From Pleurodeles waltl (taxonomy: Eukaryota; Chordata; Amphibia; Caudata; Salamandridae), in NCBI RefSeq assembly GCF_031143425.1, contig NC_090437.1:1180020863-1180084862 (forward strand): 64,000 nucleotides of DNA, written 5' to 3'. The notes under the pieces are model-generated. The model saw only the letters and a list, made by a program, of their open reading frames with translations. It was not told where the DNA came from and searched no databases. Shown here one piece after another: positions 32,514 through 45,649 of this stretch (positions are counted from its first letter, which is position 1; each line of letters begins with the position of its first letter). A program made the translations under genes and the position numbers.

Positions 32514-34094
32514 TGATGACGCAGAAAAAGAGGGTCCAACATATATTCATACATATTGTGTAATGAAAACTTATAATGTAGTGTGATTTTAGTAAAGAAA
32601 ATAATGTACGAGGGAAATTGTGCCCTCGGGGTAGTTCGCCATCATTGTAAACGAGCTTTATTAATCATGAAGTATTGAAAATGTAGTAATCCGTCATAAT
32701 TGCAAATGTATGCCATGATTTATTGTTTGAAAACTGTTTTGCTTAGCTTAAATTTAGTAGAGGCTTTGGCCTAGTTGCCTGGTCTCAAATTCTAACTGCG
32801 TGGTTTTTTTTTCCTTGAACTAATGAAACATATATTCTTGCTTGAAGTTGTGTTTTTCCAGTAGAGCTGACTGATACACTTATCTCCAAGGTTTCGTACT
32901 AGGCCGGTTTCATCCCCTTTGATAAAAGGTCAGTCTGCAGGTGCGGACAATGAAGGTACAGATAGTAAAATAATTGGCAAACCATGTTACAATTTGTGTT
33001 CCAAGGCTCCGAGGACAGTGTATGCATAAATGAGCGCTAGTAAAAGACAATTTTCATTGGACAATTTGAAGCCAACCTATGAACCCTCCAATGGAAGACC
33101 CTGCAGAATTTGGATTGTTTCTAACTTAAACCCACTGGACAAAGAGAAGTCAGCCATTTTCCTCGATGCCAGTTTGAAGCCAGATGCCAGACTCCATTTT
33201 GAACGACACCCTGATGCCCTTTTCTCTATCTGAGAGAAAGAGACTTTAAGAATTCTCACCCTAGAGACTTTAACTTTGATTTGCCCCGTCTTGCCTATGC
33301 AGTAACTTTGCCCCATTCTCCTTGCCGCTGCAAGGAAGCTTGCCCTTAACTTTGCCCCTTTGAAACTTGCCCCATGCTGATCAACCGGTACCTGAAGGAC
33401 GAAGACTTTTCTTGAATGCTGATTGTATTTGGTAAATATGAAAGGATAAATGTATTATGCATTGTGTTTTTCCTTTTAGGTACCAACGGCTATTTTGATA
33501 GGGTCCTAGTTAGAAGTTTTCCAAATTTGTGTTGACTAAATTCGTTTTGCATGAAGCCCCACATGCCAATGCTAATTAGAGGTTAGTCGAGGTATTCATT
33601 CAATGTACCATGCTAAATTCAAATCTTGTTATGCTGACCAATGTATGAAATTAGTCAAATACAGTTAGTCATATTAGTGATTTGTATTGCCATAACTGTG
33701 AGTGTATCATTATCCAGATTTTGCGTAGATTGCATTTTTCCACCATTATGGACAGCCAGTAATGTTCATATACATATATCATTTGGTTTTGAGACTTATA
33801 TACATCGTGTTAGCTTTGTTAATATAGGGAAATAAATTCACTAACTTTTAATAAACTGGTGTGGTTATTCATGGCTGAAAGGCCATGGTGCGCCGAAATT
33901 CCAACTGTTATTGATTTCTGATGTGTTATATTGATCTATTAATTGAGTATTGATTACCGATTACTATAGTCATTGATTATTGATCTGAGTGACTCGACTA
34001 TTTTAGGATGAGGAGAGCCCGACTCGGTTAAAAGATTCACAGACCTCCAACGTGTCCAGGTACAGGTAATTTATAAGGGCTGGACGCGTTATCA
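32514..34094 (+). repeat. 3' LTR of the endogenous retrovirus
   Basis: 1581 bp, same ends as the 5' LTR. AATAAA at 33831-33836 and 33850-33855, then the hairpin CATGGCT-GAAA-GGCCATG at 33870-33887. Differences from the 5' LTR are scattered, mainly substitutions plus a few short indels. Confidence 0.95.
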
Positions 34095-34098
34095 ACTC

Positions 34099-35899
34099 TG
34101 TCCCACACACCACGGTGCACACTTAAGTCAGTGCACCAGCCACAGGCTGCAAACTCACACTTGTACTAAGAAAAGCACATTAATAAAAGATGGTCAGTTG
34201 TTTGAAGCCACCAGTCCGCCTTTCACCGTGCAGGAGAAAACCGGCATGTAATTAAAAGGACAGCAGAATTCCTCCTTCTGTTTGGTGCCGTGAATGACTG
34301 CACCCACCTGTAGGATAATGCCTGGGAGAGCCCTTCCTCCTACTCAAGAGGCACTATCAGACACACTGAGTGAGCTCTGCCTCTATTTTGAGGACATACA
34401 GAGTGCCTCCTTTATGCCTGAACCTGTAAGATGGCAAGGGCACAGAGACAGATGATTTCCTCATTTTTCATGAGAAATGAGGACACGCCCATTTAAGATC
34501 ACGTCAGCGCACATTTAGCACCCGTGTATCTTGCATTACATTGGTATCAGTAATACCAAAGTCTCCTGAGGGTTCAAAAAGTGAGGGCAAGTGCCTGTTT
34601 TACTCTCAGGCCACTTTTTTATTTGTCCCCTGGAAATTAAAGAGTACCGCAGATTTCCAGGAGTACCTCCAAGGAGTTTTGTGAATACCATAAAGTCATA
34701 AATCTACAGTATACATATAAGGAAACCATAGCGAGGAGATGTATAACAATTAAAAAATGCCTCAAATGGTACCTGATCTCGGTATTGTGTGGGGATATTT
34801 CCATGTTTTTATTAAATTATTGTTCCATTTTCCTCACAGTAGCAGTGAAAAATGGTGTATTCTGCTTTCAAGTCATTGAAGGCGGAAGGAAATAGCTGCT
34901 ATCTCCAGGCAGAGACGAAAGCACTGCATGCGTCTCAGCAGTTCTGAGCTGGCATTGCTTTTAGCTGATTTTAATCTCTTTTATCGGAAGATGCTGAAGT
35001 GGACCGCCTGCATTCCTAACACACATCAACAGCAAGGAGGGAAGTGAAGGTGTTAGATCAAAATCCCATCCATTGTCATAACATTGTCAAAAAATAAAAC
35101 AAATCAAAGGGAATCCGCAACGATGATGTCCATTATTTAACACGCACAATCGTCTCCTTCGTGTGGGCTCTACAGCTGCTGCCTCCTTTTCTGCCAGGTT
35201 TTTAGCTGCAGTCGCCTCCTTTGCCAGCTCTCCAGCTGCCAGGCTCTTTCCTTTCTGCCCCACAGCTCTTGTCCACGAAGTCCTCACAGATGGTCACTGA
35301 GGTCCTCCCCAGATGGGCACTGTTATGGAAACACAAAATTCATCTTTGAGTTGGGTTAATCTTCCCAGCGTTCTGTGAGAGTGCGCTTCCCAGCTTGAGG
35401 CAGGATTTCTTAGAGCAGGCCAGCCATTTGAGGCACTAAAGTAAAAAAAAGCAGGAGATAAAGGTTAAGTCGCAACACGTGATACTTGTTTGTATTAGTA
35501 TCTGTACTTCTTTCCGTAGCAGGAGCGTTTAAAATGGTGCAAATGTTGTAGCACAACAATTATCACCATATAAAACATACCGCATAACCTGGAGGATGTC
35601 TCTATACATCTTTTTCGATCTTTAATGAGCAAAGCTTTTAATAATTTGTCTGTACATTAGACTCGCTTTACTGTTTTTCTGCTGTATCGTCTAAGCGCAC
35701 AGACGTGGCGTTTAAGTTAAAAGCGAAACAACCAAAAGGAGATAATATGAGTACGTGTTCTATCACAAACTTTTAAATACAGCCATACTCGCTCTCAGCT
35801 CTGGTAAGTAACGAAAATAAAGAAATTTAATATTAAAATTTAAGAAGTATTTTAGTTGAACCAATTATATTTTTACTAGATGCCATTTTTGTTCAAAAT
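34099..35899. other. No gene recognised
   Basis: Mixed sequence right of the retrovirus. Probably old repeat near 34100-34680, but not placed. The open frame at 35087-35287 (minus) has no domain I recognise. Confidence 0.45.
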
Positions 35900-36075
35900 C
35901 AGTGGCGTAATGACACTTGGGTGGGGGGGGGGATGCAGAGTATATGGCGGTGCCCCCACTCTGGACTCACTCAAGAACTCTCAGGCCAGGGTACTGTGAT
36001 GAGGGGGCCCCCTGGACCTCCTTCCCCGCCCCTCCCCGCACCGCAGGGGTTGCGGGGGCTTTTGCTACGCCTTTG
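35900..36075. mobile_element. 176-bp hAT-like miniature element
   Basis: Left end CAGTGGCGTAATGA; right end, reverse-complemented, CAAAGGCGTAGCAAAAG. Flanks TTCAAAAT (35892-35899) and CCCAAAAT (36076-36083) match at 6 of 8, consistent with an old 8-bp duplication. GC-rich interior, no coding capacity. Confidence 0.6.
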
Positions 36076-36083
36076 CCCAAAAT

Positions 36084-37692
36084 GTGCCTAACACATACTT
36101 TAAAATATTATGTCGTTGGTGGATGCTCAAGCTGTTTTTTTTGTATTGTAACTGAAATCTTCTACAGAAAAGCACATTTTCAGGTGGAAATTTCTTTACT
36201 TGTATTCATAGATGATTGAACAGTTTACAACCCCGCCTACAGATGAGATTTACAATAAGGAAGTTTCGCCAGTACAGTAGATTAACTGTGGCTAATAGGT
36301 GCTCCTTGGAAGTGACGATTGAAAGGTGGTGAGCGTGGACAATCATGCTCGTTTGTTGGTATTCACAGTTTGACAGTGTCTTGGCACTTTGGAAACCAGG
36401 GCAGAACTGGACAATAAAGTAAGCCCTAGCATAAATGTTAAAACGGAGCCCTTCACCACAGGAGGCTGAGACGAGAATGAGGACGACGGGGACATTGATG
36501 AGCCACGGCGGTCAATTCTGCCCTGAAAGCAGCCCTACGGCCTACAGCCCACCTGGAAAATGCCGGAGTGACGGAATGGCCAGTCCACCCTCGAAATAAA
36601 TTACCTCAAATGCACTCAAGTAAAAAAACAAAACAAAATGAAAGCTTTTCCACTGAGTTAAAGAGAACGGAGAACTCCTTCAGTTCGTGATGAGTGTAAG
36701 GGAAGAGATTCCGATTGGGGTAAATTACTTCCCAACAACGAAACAATAGTTTAAAGAAAAGAAAAAAGGTTCTTCTTATTTCTGCCTTGCATACTGACAA
36801 GATGATGGATGTTCCATCAGAGTAGGTAGATACAATGCTCTGCTTATACATCAACAACCTTGACAGGATAAGATAGGGTCGAAACAGCATGACTAAAACA
36901 CTCTTTCTTCTAAACCAGGGTGGCAGGGGGGAGTGTGTTGGCTACAGTCTTATTTAATTTACACATCAAATACATTGTAGCATAGCTGGAGACCAGTACC
37001 AATCATGCTTCTCTCAGTGGCAGCTGCCACTCAACTGGGGTAGCAGGGCTGGGGGGTTGGAGGTGCAGGGGGTGAGCCAGGGTCACCAGTAGTTGTCACC
37101 AGCAACAGCTGCGTCGTGATTGGTCGGAGCGGCTGCTCCACCGCTCAGACTAGGAATGGAAGCCTGGGCATGTTTTCCACTCCGCTGTGCTATACAGCCA
37201 GGGAGAGAACATGCAAAGTGAGCATGTTTTTTTGTCCAGCCCAACACGGCTGGCCCATCAGACATGCACACTTTGTGTGCACATGGCCCTCTTCTGGCCC
37301 CCTCCCTCCCTCCAGCCCAGCTCAGCCCCTTCTCCCTGGAAAAATGAAATGATAATAAGGTAACAATATTATCATTTTATTTTTCCTTTCCCCACAATCC
37401 AGTGGGGCAACGCCCCTTCCCCTTAGCGGAGGAGTGGCTTCTGCACTGTCTGAATCAAAAATCTCTACCCTGGTATTCACACAATTCTTGTAACCTGCAT
37501 CTCCATGCGAATGCAAATTGTCCCTCACAGATTCACAGAATTTTGTTCCATGACAGGTTTGTCTATGAAAAATCAAAAATCATATTTTTAGCATTTAACC
37601 CACATAAAGCGTATAGAAACAAACTAGTTTGGCACATTTTTTGAGAGTTTAATAAACATTAACTATCTTGATGTCACATTGAGTTAGAACAC
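36084..37692. other. No gene or recognised repeat
   Basis: I see no coding signature. 37020-37350 is GC-richer and may be an unidentified repeat. Confidence 0.45.
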
Positions 37693-37919
37693 TTAGGGCT
37701 AGATGTATCAAGCTCCCAGTTTGCATTTCTTAAATAGTGAATTTTAAGAAATCGCTATTTAAGAAATGCAAAATGGGATGTATAAATATTGCGATTTGGT
37801 AATAGCTATTTCTTAAAAATCGCAATCGCAATTTGCGAGTTCCAAATTCCTAATCGCAAAAATAGCGAATCAGTATTTGGAAATCGCAAATTGCAATACC
37901 GGCAATCTGGAACAGCCTG

Positions 37920-39568
37920 ATGGCATCACAACTAGGAAGTGAGTCAGTGCACGCTGTTTCCAGAAGCCCAAGCCATAGGAGCAGGCAGAGAGACCCAGCC
38001 AAGCACCAGGGAGGCAGTCTTGAGAGTCAGCCAGGACCAAACAAAACAATGGCTACTGATGGGAATGTGAAGGAGAAAGGAGAGAGGACTTGCAAACTTA
38101 AATTCAGTGAGCAGGAATTGGAGGTGCTCAGGAACCAAGACAAGTTATTTGGAAAAGACTCACTACAGGTGCCAGAGAGTGAGAAGAGAAAAATGTGGTC
38201 AGACATCCAGGCCAAAATATGCGCAGTGGGTGTTGCACAGCACTCCATCGAGGAGATACGCAAGCTCTGGTACAACTAGCGTTCATGTGCCAAAGAGAGG
38301 GTAGCAAGCAGGTTGAAGGAGACAAGGAGCACTGGAGGAGGACCACCCACTCAGACACCGTCTACACCAATGGAAGATATGGTGCAGTCAACACTGCTTC
38401 CTGGAGCTGTCAGTGTTGTCACTGACATTGACATCTCAGGCACACCAGCACCAGCAAAGGGAAGGGCAGTAATGATGTGTTTCCCCATATGTGCATGTAC
38501 AAATGACCCTCAGAAAATAGCTATGGCACTATGCAGTATGATAAGGGGTCCATGCCACATTTTACATCCAACACAACAATGCATTATGGGAGTGGTAGTC
38601 CACACCACTAAAGTGCATTTACCACATAAATAGCAAGATAGTGTAAAACCAAACAGATACCCGACACAAAAGACTTTCAGAGATATTATGCCAGGGTAAA
38701 TGTAAGCCTATTACTCAACTGTGAGAGTACATATCCAAGAATGACATGCTGTGCATTGTTGTTGCAGATGTTCCGGGCCCTGATGCAGCAGAAGGTAGAA
38801 ATGTGGGGATTGGGAAAGCCACCCACAGTCCGACTCAAACACCGGTGAGTCCATCATACAAGCACAAACTAGACACAGGGCAAGAGTGCTACCCCTCCCT
38901 GAGTATAACCTGGACTCAGATGAATTGCCGGAGGAAGTACCCACACCACCCCCAGTGGCTAGAAGCACCGACAGACAGCAGTCCCTGCCCCAGCGTCAGT
39001 CCACTCCACTCAGGAGGCGTTGCGAAGAAGGCAGACAGTGCACAGAGGAAGGTGAGGGCCCATCACTGTTTGGTGGCCTTGAGGCTTCCATGCTGAAAGT
39101 GCAGCGCATGCAATGTAAACACATGAGGTCAATGCACAGGCAGTTGGTGTCAATCGATCATAACATAGGAGCAATGCACAGGCAGTTTTAGTCTCTCAGT
39201 GACAACATGGGATCAATGCACAAACAGTTGGGGCTCTCAATGACAACATGTGCAAGCTGCATGAGGGACAGCAAACAGCAGCAGAACACGCAAGTGAGAT
39301 GACAAATGCCATTAGGGAACTCTGCACTGTGATGCAGCAGGAACATGTCAGCCACCGTAGGCACCATCACCAATTGATGGGCAGGTTGGATGGGTTCTGC
39401 AGATCTGTCAATCCGCTCACTACCACAACGGCTTTGGTGTCACGAAGTGCTGTGGCCATGCAAGTGGAGATGGCACATTGCAGTCGGGATGTTGCAAATC
39501 CCCAATGTTTTAGAGACAATGCAGACAACCTGAAGTGCTACAAACAGCGAACTGGGTGGTGGGGATAG
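37920..39568 (+). pseudogene. Harbinger Myb/SANT-like partner gene (second family), broken
   Basis: From about 38085 the frame reads CKLKFSEQELEVL, LFGKDSLQVPESEKRKMWSD and VAQHSIEEIRKLWYN, the pattern of a Myb/SANT-like DNA-binding domain, ended by a TAG at 38277-38279. The same frame continues beyond it (RSCAKERVASRLKETRS, then a Thr/Pro linker). A CAG acceptor near 38766 starts a second exon. Its product in shifting frames includes LPEYNLDSDELPEEVPTPPP and repeated MHRQL-type helical stretches (39100-39250). At least one nonsense and two frame changes are present. It would have been the DNA-binding partner of the transposase on the opposite strand. Confidence 0.65.
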
Positions 39569-39916
39569 TGAGGAGCTCTCTAGCCTCAGCAGTCTCACAG
39601 CCCCTGTGATGGATCCTAGGCAGTACCATATGCAGTTCTCTCTCGGAACATGCAATAAGAGGTGCCACCGAGACCACTGAGCACTCAAGTGGAGTGCGTG
39701 GACGTAGAAAGTAATGTTGAGAGGTACAGGGGACTTGCATATAATGTAGCAACACAGTGATACTATGATGCTAATAGTGTGAACTGTAACTAGGACCTAT
39801 TTGTGTACAGTGCTTACCTATGTCCTAATCACACATACATTTCCTGAAGTCAAGGCAATAAAGATGCTACCTACAGCAATACAATAAAAGTTGACGTGGT
39901 GTTGTCATTACTTACA

Positions 39917-41008
39917 TCACAAATAGTTGCGCGTGATCTCAGTACGTCTTTGTCTGCCCTCTGCTGCACTGCTTCTGTCTGCTGGCTGAAGGGGTGGCAA
40001 GGAATCGTCATCTTCATCGAAGTCAGGCTCTATGGGTTCCACTGGTATGCCCCTCGTTATTGCGATGTTGTGCAACATAGCACATGTGGCACAATTTTGT
40101 AGGTGTTTTCGGGCTGTATTGCAGTGCACGATCACTCTTGTGCAGACATTGGAAACAGCTCTTCAGCAGGCTGAAGGTCCTCTTTACAACGCTGCATGTC
40201 GTCCTGTGTGCTGCGTTGTACCTCCTTTCACCTGGCGTGGCAGGATACAGATAGGGTGTTAGGATGAAGGACTGCACTGCATAGGCACTGTCTCCTAGAA
40301 TGACAGGAGAGTAAAATGAGTAATTGTTATCCGTGACATCACATATACATTAAGGCGACATTGTCAACTGTGACATTACCAAGTAGGTATCCTTCGCCAA
40401 ACTCCCCAGCAAGTAGTCTTCTGTGTATTCCACTGTGCCTGAAGCTGTAGGAGTCATGTGTGCTACCTGGGTTTCTGCTACAAGATCTGTTATTATGTTA
40501 GAGGCATTGCTTATGACTTGTATGTTCATGGAATGTGTACTCTTTCTGTTCCGATAAACATACTCTGTGGCAGATGGTGGACAGATAGCTGCATGTGTCC
40601 CATCAATGCAGCCAATGATGTGGGAATTGGGCAATCTGGTAAAAATTGTGTTTGGTTTGTTGCAAATCCTGTGGGATGTTGGGGACTCTTATGTGCAGAT
40701 GGATTTTGCTAAGCATGGCATTGAGGAATGCATTGAAGAAGTGTGAAAGTTCACTCTGTGAGACACCTCCAGCTGCTGCTATGACCCCTTAATAGCTCCC
40801 TGAGGCTAAGATTTGCAGGGAGCATAATACCCTGCAGTAGGGGTTGTAGATCAGCTATCAGGTCAAATATAATGGCTGAGTTTAACCTGTACTTATCATA
40901 TATCTCCTCCTCTGTCTGGTCAAAAAGAGTAATGCACACTCTGAAAATGCGCTCCTGTCTCCTCCTCCCTCTCCTCAAATCTGCCAGGATCCTCATCCTC
41001 CTCGCCAT
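39917..41008 (-). pseudogene. Harbinger transposase (second family), broken and missing the catalytic Glu
   Basis: The minus-strand ATG at 41008 opens MARRMRILADLRRGRRRQER and YRLNSAIIFDLIADLQPLLQ, a typical Harbinger N-terminus. After a deletion and frame changes come LSKIHLHIRVP-like sequence and IGCIDGTHAAICPP (first Asp, about 40600), then LGDSAYA (second Asp, about 40290). The last segment reads VVKRTFSLLK where active enzymes have Glu: codon AAG at 40184-40182 encodes Lys. The C-terminus (CAMLHNIAITRGIPVEPIEP) ends at 39917. It is clearly inactive: several frameshifts plus loss of a catalytic residue. Confidence 0.82.
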
Positions 41009-41418
41009 GACATAGAGAGCAGCCAGTGTGGAAAAGAGGCTGAGTCATTCTGGGCCTCTTTATATAGGTTGCACCTATTTACCACCTGATTTCAATTCGT
41101 GTTAAACTGCACGTGCAAAAACCCATTTTACGAATATTCGCAATTTGCGACTTGTTGATGCATTGCATTGCGATTCGGGTTTTGCGGAATGCATTGCAGA
41201 ATGCGATTCGCAAAATCTCATTGCAATTTGCAAATCGCAGTATGCGATTCGCAATATCTCGTTGCAATTGTAAGGAATCGCTATTTTAGCGATTCCTTAA
41301 AATTTCACTGCAAATCCCTTTCATACATCTGGAAAGGCGATTTTGCATTCGCAAACGGTGGAATTTACCAATTCGCACCGTTTGCAAATGCAAAATCCTT
41401 TGATACATGTGGCCCTAA

Positions 41419-42019
41419 ATGGCATAAAACGCCCTCGAAAAAGTATACTTTATTTGCTCGACTGGGGCTGGTGTCTGATTTGCAAGAAAACCAATAGCAG
41501 GAACGGACTCACCTAATTTGGAGGTATATGATGCCGGTGCTCAGTTAGCAGGCTCTTATCGTTTTAAAATACAGTGCTTCATAACTATTTCTGTAATAGT
41601 GAAGACGGAAAATCATACCCCCATAGTTTAGGATTTGGCCTTAAAACATATTGAACCAAGAATTTGACTTAATCCACTTGCCCATTGGGTGACAACATGG
41701 AGCACAAAAGAGCTAAGGTCATATTAAGCACTCCTATGAGATCTTTTAGGTAGGAAGGGTGAGGGAAAACTGAACTGGTTTAATTATTGTAATCATGACT
41801 CCCTGTTTGAATTAGGACTTGACCATATCTAGCTACCTCCAGAATGAGTAAGTTGTGACATTTAGCAGGTATTTGAGCTTGTTTGTAAACATTGGGTTGA
41901 AACAAAGCACCACAGAATCGTTAACCTGAGGATATTAACAGAGATGTTCCTACTATTTAAGTCTGTACCCAATTTTAAGTAATAATTAGGCAATCTTCAG
42001 GTGGCATGTGTGTTGCTGT
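41419..42019. other. No gene or recognised repeat
   Basis: AT-rich sequence without recognisable features. Confidence 0.5.
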
Positions 42020-42600
42020 GTTCTGCTCACTAAAAAAATTCTTAGACCTTCTCTCAGTGTTGACACGCAAAACAGTGGTCCATGCCTTGAACACATCTAA
42101 ACTGGATTATGCCTACACTCTCTATCGTGGCCTACCAGATAATCTGATCAACAGGTTGTAAACTGTTCAAAATCCAATAATGTGGCTAATCCTGGAGACT
42201 CCGAGATGGGCCATGATCTTCTATTACCTTAAGTCACCACACTAGCGTCCAGCTAAGAAACATATTCCGTGTAGAGCTTTCCTCCTTGACTATCGTGCTT
42301 TATACAATTCTGGACCTAAATATCTTTCAGACCGTGTTTTTCAATATGGGCTAGGTAGAACTCTCAGATCATTTATGTCTTTACTGGCACGGACTCCCAG
42401 GGTTGGTCACTCTCAGTCTTTTTTGTGCGTGCTATCAAGGAGTGAAATCTTCTACCTCTGAACCTCCGTTGTCCTATCTGCAAGGAGAAAGTGTTGAGGA
42501 AACCTCTTAAAACTTCACTATTTGCAGTGCACTGAGATTGGGAGGTTGACTGGTTGCTACAATATTTTTATAGCATCAGTACACTCCTCGGAGTAGCTTT
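42020..42600 (+). pseudogene. L2/CR1-like LINE, ORF2 C-terminal fragment
   Basis: Across stops and frame changes the plus strand reads VVHALNTSKLDYAYTLYRGLP, then NRL and VQNPIMWLI, then ALYNSGPKYLSDRV, GRTLRSF and TPRVGHS. This is the widely shared C-terminal part of L2/CR1/Rex-type ORF2 proteins. It carries several stop codons and is a fossil. A TTCA-rich microsatellite follows at 42620-42650, as is common at such LINE 3' ends. Confidence 0.75.
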
Positions 42601-42617
42601 CACACTTTATAAAGTCT

Positions 42618-42652
42618 TTCACTCGTTCATTCATTCATCCATTCATCGAACC
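42618..42652 (+). repeat. TTCA-type microsatellite
   Basis: Short run of CATT/TCAT units directly after the LINE fragment. Confidence 0.6.
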
Positions 42653-42659
42653 ACAATTA

Positions 42660-45640
42660 GCTGTGGTATTATATTCAAATTTCGGTATAGTGCTTTAGTT
42701 TTTGCTACATTTACCTGATGTTAGGGACCTGTCTCTCTGCAATCCATGAATCCATTTATAGCAGCATGAGTATGAAGTTACATCTATGTGAAAAAATGAT
42801 CTCAATGATAAGGGGTACAATGATAGGAGCGTAGAGAAATCCTCATATCTGCTATGGAAGGCTGATTCCCACCAGACAGTGCATGTACTTCATGTAAGCC
42901 CTGTAATGGTGCGTAAATACTACAGTGCAGTGTGGCTAATGTAGGCGCTGTTCAATAACTGTAGATGGAAAGTTTTATTATTACTATTTATCAAATGCAC
43001 TTATTTGCTTTGTCTACCAGGTCTCAGTGTGGATAACTTTGGTTTACTCTCATAGACCTAGCCATTTAATGAGCACTGTCAGTTTAAACACAACGAACAC
43101 CACATTGACAGCTGTGTCAACCTAGAAAGGTACACATCAACACATTCTCTGAAGTCGCCTTGAACTGTGTTTCATAAAAATATTACATTGAGAGCAATGT
43201 TCCTTTCAAAAGCAGCAAGGCTTCCTTGAAACATTCTAAAACTTAGTAAAGATTTGCACCAACGTGAAAGCTGTGCAAATAACGAGCAAAAAGGGGGGCT
43301 GTACATGAAATTATACATATTTGTGCATTCATTTTTCTCTGCTTCATGATGTGCTGTTTTCCCTTTTCATCTACTTCAAAGTGGCTTGCGGAGAGACGAT
43401 CCAGGAACTACATTACAACCAACAACTCTCCAAAGCCCACAACTTTATTCACATGATTTCAGACATTGCTAATGATTACAAACAACTGTTTTATCAGCAA
43501 ACAATATTAAAACAATTTGAGAAAATAATTTCAAACAAATCATGTCCTTACATTTTATAAAAATTAACCAAGAAAAACATTATTTAAGTGTTTGGGAGAG
43601 AGACTTTTGAACTGTTGAGGCCTTGAAAATGCAAATGCATCCCTTCTGATTCCACCTTTGTCTTGTGGGAGCCTACCACCCCCAGTAGAGCTTTGAAATG
43701 AAGTGAGAAATCCCACAATAACAGAGCCCTGACTTCTCATGAATGGTTTACAAGGTCCTCACTGGCCATTTCACAACAGTTCATGAGTTCATTTTTGGCC
43801 AATGCAAAGTGCTTGCCGTGATGGAAACTGGGAAACTATCGAGCTATAAGGCTAAAGAAAACCAGAGGTTCAACATTCCAGACAGCGAGAATTCTTGACT
43901 ACATTGAGCAAATGTCATGTTGCTCCTGATTGTATCTTTAATGCCTTGAGTCTGGAAGACAGCAGATTGCTTTTTAATTAATGGTGAAGTTAGTATGGTT
44001 ACTTCTAGTTTTTGTTGCCGAACTATGGTGGCATAGCACTCAAAGAAAATGTATATCAAAGATTTAGGAAAATTATTTCTTTATACACGGATAATCAGCA
44101 TGCAAATGTAAATTCTAATGGTTAAGCTTCCTGAAGTCCTAGGCGTTGAGAAAGGGTGATCCACATAGTATGACTTTAAATATTTAACGATTAGGATACT
44201 TTACGAGGCTGATATCAATCAACAGAAAATTTTAAGCGCCAGATATGTTATTGCGTAGCCAATACAAAGGTCTTGGTGCTGGCAAATTTTGGTCATTTTG
44301 GTAGAGGCCAAATATGAGCCTAATTATGTAAATTTGCACTACTTGCTTTTTTGGAAGTTCCTAGCAAGTGAGCATTGTGTAATTACAATTTACATAGTAC
44401 AGCATTGATATTATTGCCAGGTTTAAAGCAATATTGTACAGGGGGCCCTCAAAAAGCCGAGGTGGTAAGAGGAATTTGTTTACTTGATTAATTGGAGGTA
44501 TGTAGAAGTGGTCATCATCGAACAGCGAGCCTATGTTCTTGTAGGTCATCTTAGGGTTTTGAGCAAGTTTAAGAGGCGAACCGCTGTGTTCATTGAATTA
44601 AAAAAATTAATTTTTTTCCCTGTCAAATCAGAAGTGCCAAATTATTTTAGCCACTGTAGCCATCTTTAGCTTTGACATGATGTTATGTGTCGTGCAAGAA
44701 TGTGGAAAATGCTTGTGTAGCCACTAATATTATGAGGGACTACCTTCATGTACCTATGAAAGAGGACCAAAGAGAAGGGCAAGTCCCAAGGCATACTACA
44801 GTTGAAGCCAGTGGTGGCTGGTAATTGTAAGAGGGTGGGGGCGGGCGGGAAGCACACTCACACTCATTCATTCACACACGCACACACATCCATTCACAAC
44901 ACTCAACATTAAAACATGCACGCATGCACCAAACATTCATTTAAAAAACACACACACACTGACCTTCAGCTCGGAGGTCCGAGGAAGGTTGGAACTGCTG
45001 CTGCCTTCCCTCTCTGGCTGACCCTATGTGGGCATACAGTTTACTGGCTGGTCACTGGGTTTGATTCTTTTCCAATTATTTTATATATTGTGATTGAGTG
45101 GCAATCTGTAAGTAACATAAAAATAAGTATGAATGATATGTATAATATATTAATAACAAGATTGTTTTTCTTTGTTGAATAAGAAAAGAATGTTATAATT
45201 ATTGAATAAATACTGTAGAGATCGTGTGGACCTTGATTTTAGATTAAGATTGTGCATGGGTTTCCACAAATCTTTTCACTATTATTTTTTGGACTTTATA
45301 TCATATATTTGATGCCACAGGATGTTGGTTGAACGCAGTGGATATACAACACAGCCTATTTAATATAGAGGTTGTTGTGTTTGATTTTTAGCCCCGATGA
45401 ATTTGTAAATACACAAAACACATGTTTGCTAAAGTGGAGAGTCTAAGCACCATAAAATGATCTTTCACAACTGAGAAGCGAGAATTGAAGAAATTCTGTT
45501 AAAGAACTGTACATAACCAGAGCCTGTGCTTGAGGCTGCGAACATGTATTCACATTTTACTGCCTACCCACTGACAAAATTTGTAAAACATTTTTTAAGA
45601 GCAGGCAGTGGTTACACTGACTACAGCTTACTCCTAAAAA
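42660..45640. other. No gene recognised; CA-rich microsatellite at 44855-44965
   Basis: Mostly AT-rich unique-looking sequence. Around 44800 a segment starting near AGTGGTGGCTGG may be the start of a small repeat, and 44855-44965 is rich in CACACA and CATTCA units. Open frames lack domains. Confidence 0.5.
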
Positions 45641-45649
45641 TGAATTGAA

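Larger units (their letters stand above)
20527..34094 (+). mobile_element. Nearly complete 13.6-kb endogenous retrovirus (gamma/epsilon-like)
   Basis: Two LTRs of about 1580 bp enclose a leader, gag, pro-pol and env in the usual order. ACTC at 20523-20526 and 34095-34098 is a 4-bp target duplication. LTR termini are TGATGACGC and GCGTTATCA, an 8-of-9 inverted repeat with TG...CA ends. Class evidence: gag and pol in the same frame separated by one UAG, a PPPY motif and single CCHC knuckle in Gag, a GPF-type integrase C-terminus, and Env with CXXC and a double-cysteine TM motif. It is long for this class because of large LTRs, a 1-kb leader, an oversized gag and a long integrase tail. The LTRs differ at roughly 28 positions by eye (about 1.8%), so it is fairly young. 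Breaks are noted under each gene. Confidence 0.95.
37696..41415. mobile_element. 3.7-kb decayed PIF/Harbinger of a second family
   Basis: Ends GGGCTAGATGTATCAAG and (reverse complement of the right) GGGCCACATGTATCAAAG. TTA precedes it at 37693-37695 and TAA follows at 41416-41418, both TWA-type, so one base of the duplication has probably changed. Subterminal regions on both sides are packed with AAATCGC/GCGATTT motifs. Inside are a Myb/SANT-like gene (+) at the left and a transposase (-) at the right, convergent, the usual two-gene Harbinger plan. Both are broken. Confidence 0.85.
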
